A stretch of 5,223 nucleotides of DNA. Origin: Deltaproteobacteria bacterium (GTDB lineage Bacteria > Desulfobacterota > Desulfarculia > Adiutricales > JAGVGV01). The notes beneath the pieces were generated by a model, which worked only from the letters and a program-made list of their open reading frames with translations, did no database searches and had not been told where the DNA came from. Made by a program: the position numbers and the translations under genes. The stretch is from positions 1 through 5,223 of the forward strand of contig JADFXS010000225.1 of NCBI GenBank assembly GCA_015233515.1, read 5' to 3'. The number at the start of each line of letters is the position of its first letter. The first letter of the stretch is position 1. Of the stretch, positions 4,332 to 5,223 are shown in pieces.

Positions 4332-5199
4332 AATTCAGGAAACATCCGGCCGGGTCTATCCCGTATTTCGTTGGGTCCAACACGCTATGGATCTTTTTAT
4401 GTTTGTATCGGGGTTCGCTCAGATCCAGGTCGCGGATCATGGATAAGAATCGGCCATCGGCATCCAAGATTAACCGGAGAACGGGCTGGAGCAGGTTGGA
4501 AGTATTTATAGTCATTACTACAGCCACTTCGCCGGAATTGAGCCGGACAGTGGTCCCGATAGGGTAAATACCCAGACATTGGACGAATTTCTCTACCCAT
4601 TCCGGTGGAAAGTGATTGACCCGTAAACTGAATACTACTTTGAGGGCCTCGTGCGGCAGCATTCCTTTATGGTAAACTCGATCGCTGGACAAGGCGTCAT
4701 AGACATCGCACATGCCCGATATAGTAATGAAAGGAGGGATTTGGGAGCCGGACATCGCCGTCGGATATCCGCTGCCGTCCTGGCGTTCATGATGGTGCCT
4801 GACGATTAGGACGACATCGGAAGGCAAATCCGGATATTGTTCGGCCAAGATTGAGCATCCAATGTCAGGGTGCATTTTAATTACGGAAAATTCCTGGTCA
4901 TCGAGCTTACCGGCTTTGCATAATATTTTTTCCGGGATATGAATTTTTCCAAGATCGTGGAATATGGCCCCGAGTCCCAACCGCTTCAACTCTTTGCGTG
5001 GCAGGCCGACATGGCGACCAAATGAAATGGCCAGCGACGCGACGTTCAGTGAGTGGGTAAACGTATATTCATCATATTTTCGCAGTTTGATCAAAGCCAA
5101 CATCGCCCCCAGCTGATTTGAAAGCTCTGATCCCGAGGATCGAAACGCCTGTCGACAATCGGAGTTTAAGTGAAGAACTGACCCAAGCTCGCCGGGCAT
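4330..5199 (-). CDS. HD-GYP domain protein, probable cyclic di-GMP phosphodiesterase (N-terminus incomplete)
   Basis: The 289-residue frame carries a complete HD-GYP domain: H49 in YTFTHSLNVA, the HDLGK motif (81-85), H110, and HHHERQDGSGYP (135-146) with an intact GYP, then CDVYDALSSDR (164-174). HD-GYP enzymes are metal-dependent phosphodiesterases that hydrolyse cyclic di-GMP to pGpG or GMP, lowering the second messenger that favours biofilm over motility. The C-terminus (VRLNSGEVAVV at 218-228, then LDPTKYGIDP at 274-283) matches the DUF3391-type HD-GYP architecture, whose members usually carry about 100 extra N-terminal residues. Those are absent: an in-frame TGA lies at 5220-5218 and the ATG at 5199 has only a weak AAGG ribosome-binding site. 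Another frame upstream looks like the missing linker, so a frameshift near 5190 is suspected. Catalytic residues look functional. Confidence 0.88.
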   Translation of the reverse strand: MPGELGSVLHLNSDCRQAFRSSGSELSNQLGAMLALIKLRKYDEYTFTHSLNVASLAISFGRHVGLPRKELKRLGLGAIFHDLGKIHIPEKILCKAGKLDDQEFSVIKMHPDIGCSILAEQYPDLPSDVVLIVRHHHERQDGSGYPTAMSGSQIPPFITISGMCDVYDALSSDRVYHKGMLPHEALKVVFSLRVNHFPPEWVEKFVQCLGIYPIGTTVRLNSGEVAVVMTINTSNLLQPVLRLILDADGRFLSMIRDLDLSEPRYKHKKIHSVLDPTKYGIDPAGCFLN

Positions 5200-5223
5200 A
5201 CACCCGTGCCTTGGATGTCACCC

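Noticed and set aside
4250..4567. 105-residue plus-strand frame
   Set aside because: Most of it is antisense to the HD-GYP C-terminal region, where the minus frame matches a known family.
1..5223. CRISPR array, tRNA, rRNA, transposase or integrase
   Set aside because: No regularly spaced direct repeats, no cloverleaf-like sequence and no transposase or integrase motifs were seen on either strand.

Overview
The window reads as a chromosomal stretch from a bacterium of intermediate GC content, most likely an anaerobic Gram-negative of the Desulfobacterota (deltaproteobacterial) type. The reasons are the DUF134 regulator paired with a small NifX/NifB-type iron-molybdenum-cofactor-domain protein, an HD-GYP protein of the DUF3391 architecture, and intergenic palindromic repeats of a kind common in such genomes. 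The lineage is an inference; no rRNA or other phylogenetic marker is present.

Layout. 1-338 is non-coding: a repeat-like, hairpin-rich segment (1-104), an AT-rich stretch with nothing recognisable (about 105-250), then a near-consensus sigma70 promoter (TTGACA-N17-TATTAT) whose -10 overlaps a 20-bp imperfect palindrome. This drives a DUF134/UPF0251 helix-turn-helix protein (339-701). A long imperfect hairpin (701-783) separates it from a small Fe-Mo-cofactor-domain protein (817-1212). A tandem hairpin and a strong Rho-independent terminator (1246-1342) close that unit. 1343-1617 is non-coding and holds a TATAAT box, a 14-bp palindrome and a hairpin just before the next gene.

1618-3446 is the accessory-looking core: an AAA_21-type (RecF/OLD-like) ATPase overlapping a DUF4276 protein with TOPRIM-like acidic motifs. 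Split ATPase plus TOPRIM pairs resemble the logic of OLD, Gabija GajA and PARIS defence nucleases, so this two-gene cassette is the best candidate for a defence system in the window. A possible 25-residue hydrophobic peptide follows with an ATGA overlap. Related AGCTTG/CAAGCT palindromes lie on both sides of the cassette.

From 3579 to the end all genes are on the minus strand: HD-GYP c-di-GMP phosphodiesterase (4330-5199, N-terminus apparently broken by a frameshift near the window edge), then a short unrecognised reading frame lacking a good start (3953-4144, open to 4270), then an HxlR-family winged-helix regulator (3579-3956) whose ATG overlaps the stop of the preceding frame. This set converges on the ATPase-DUF4276 cassette. 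A small AT-rich inverted repeat lies between the two.
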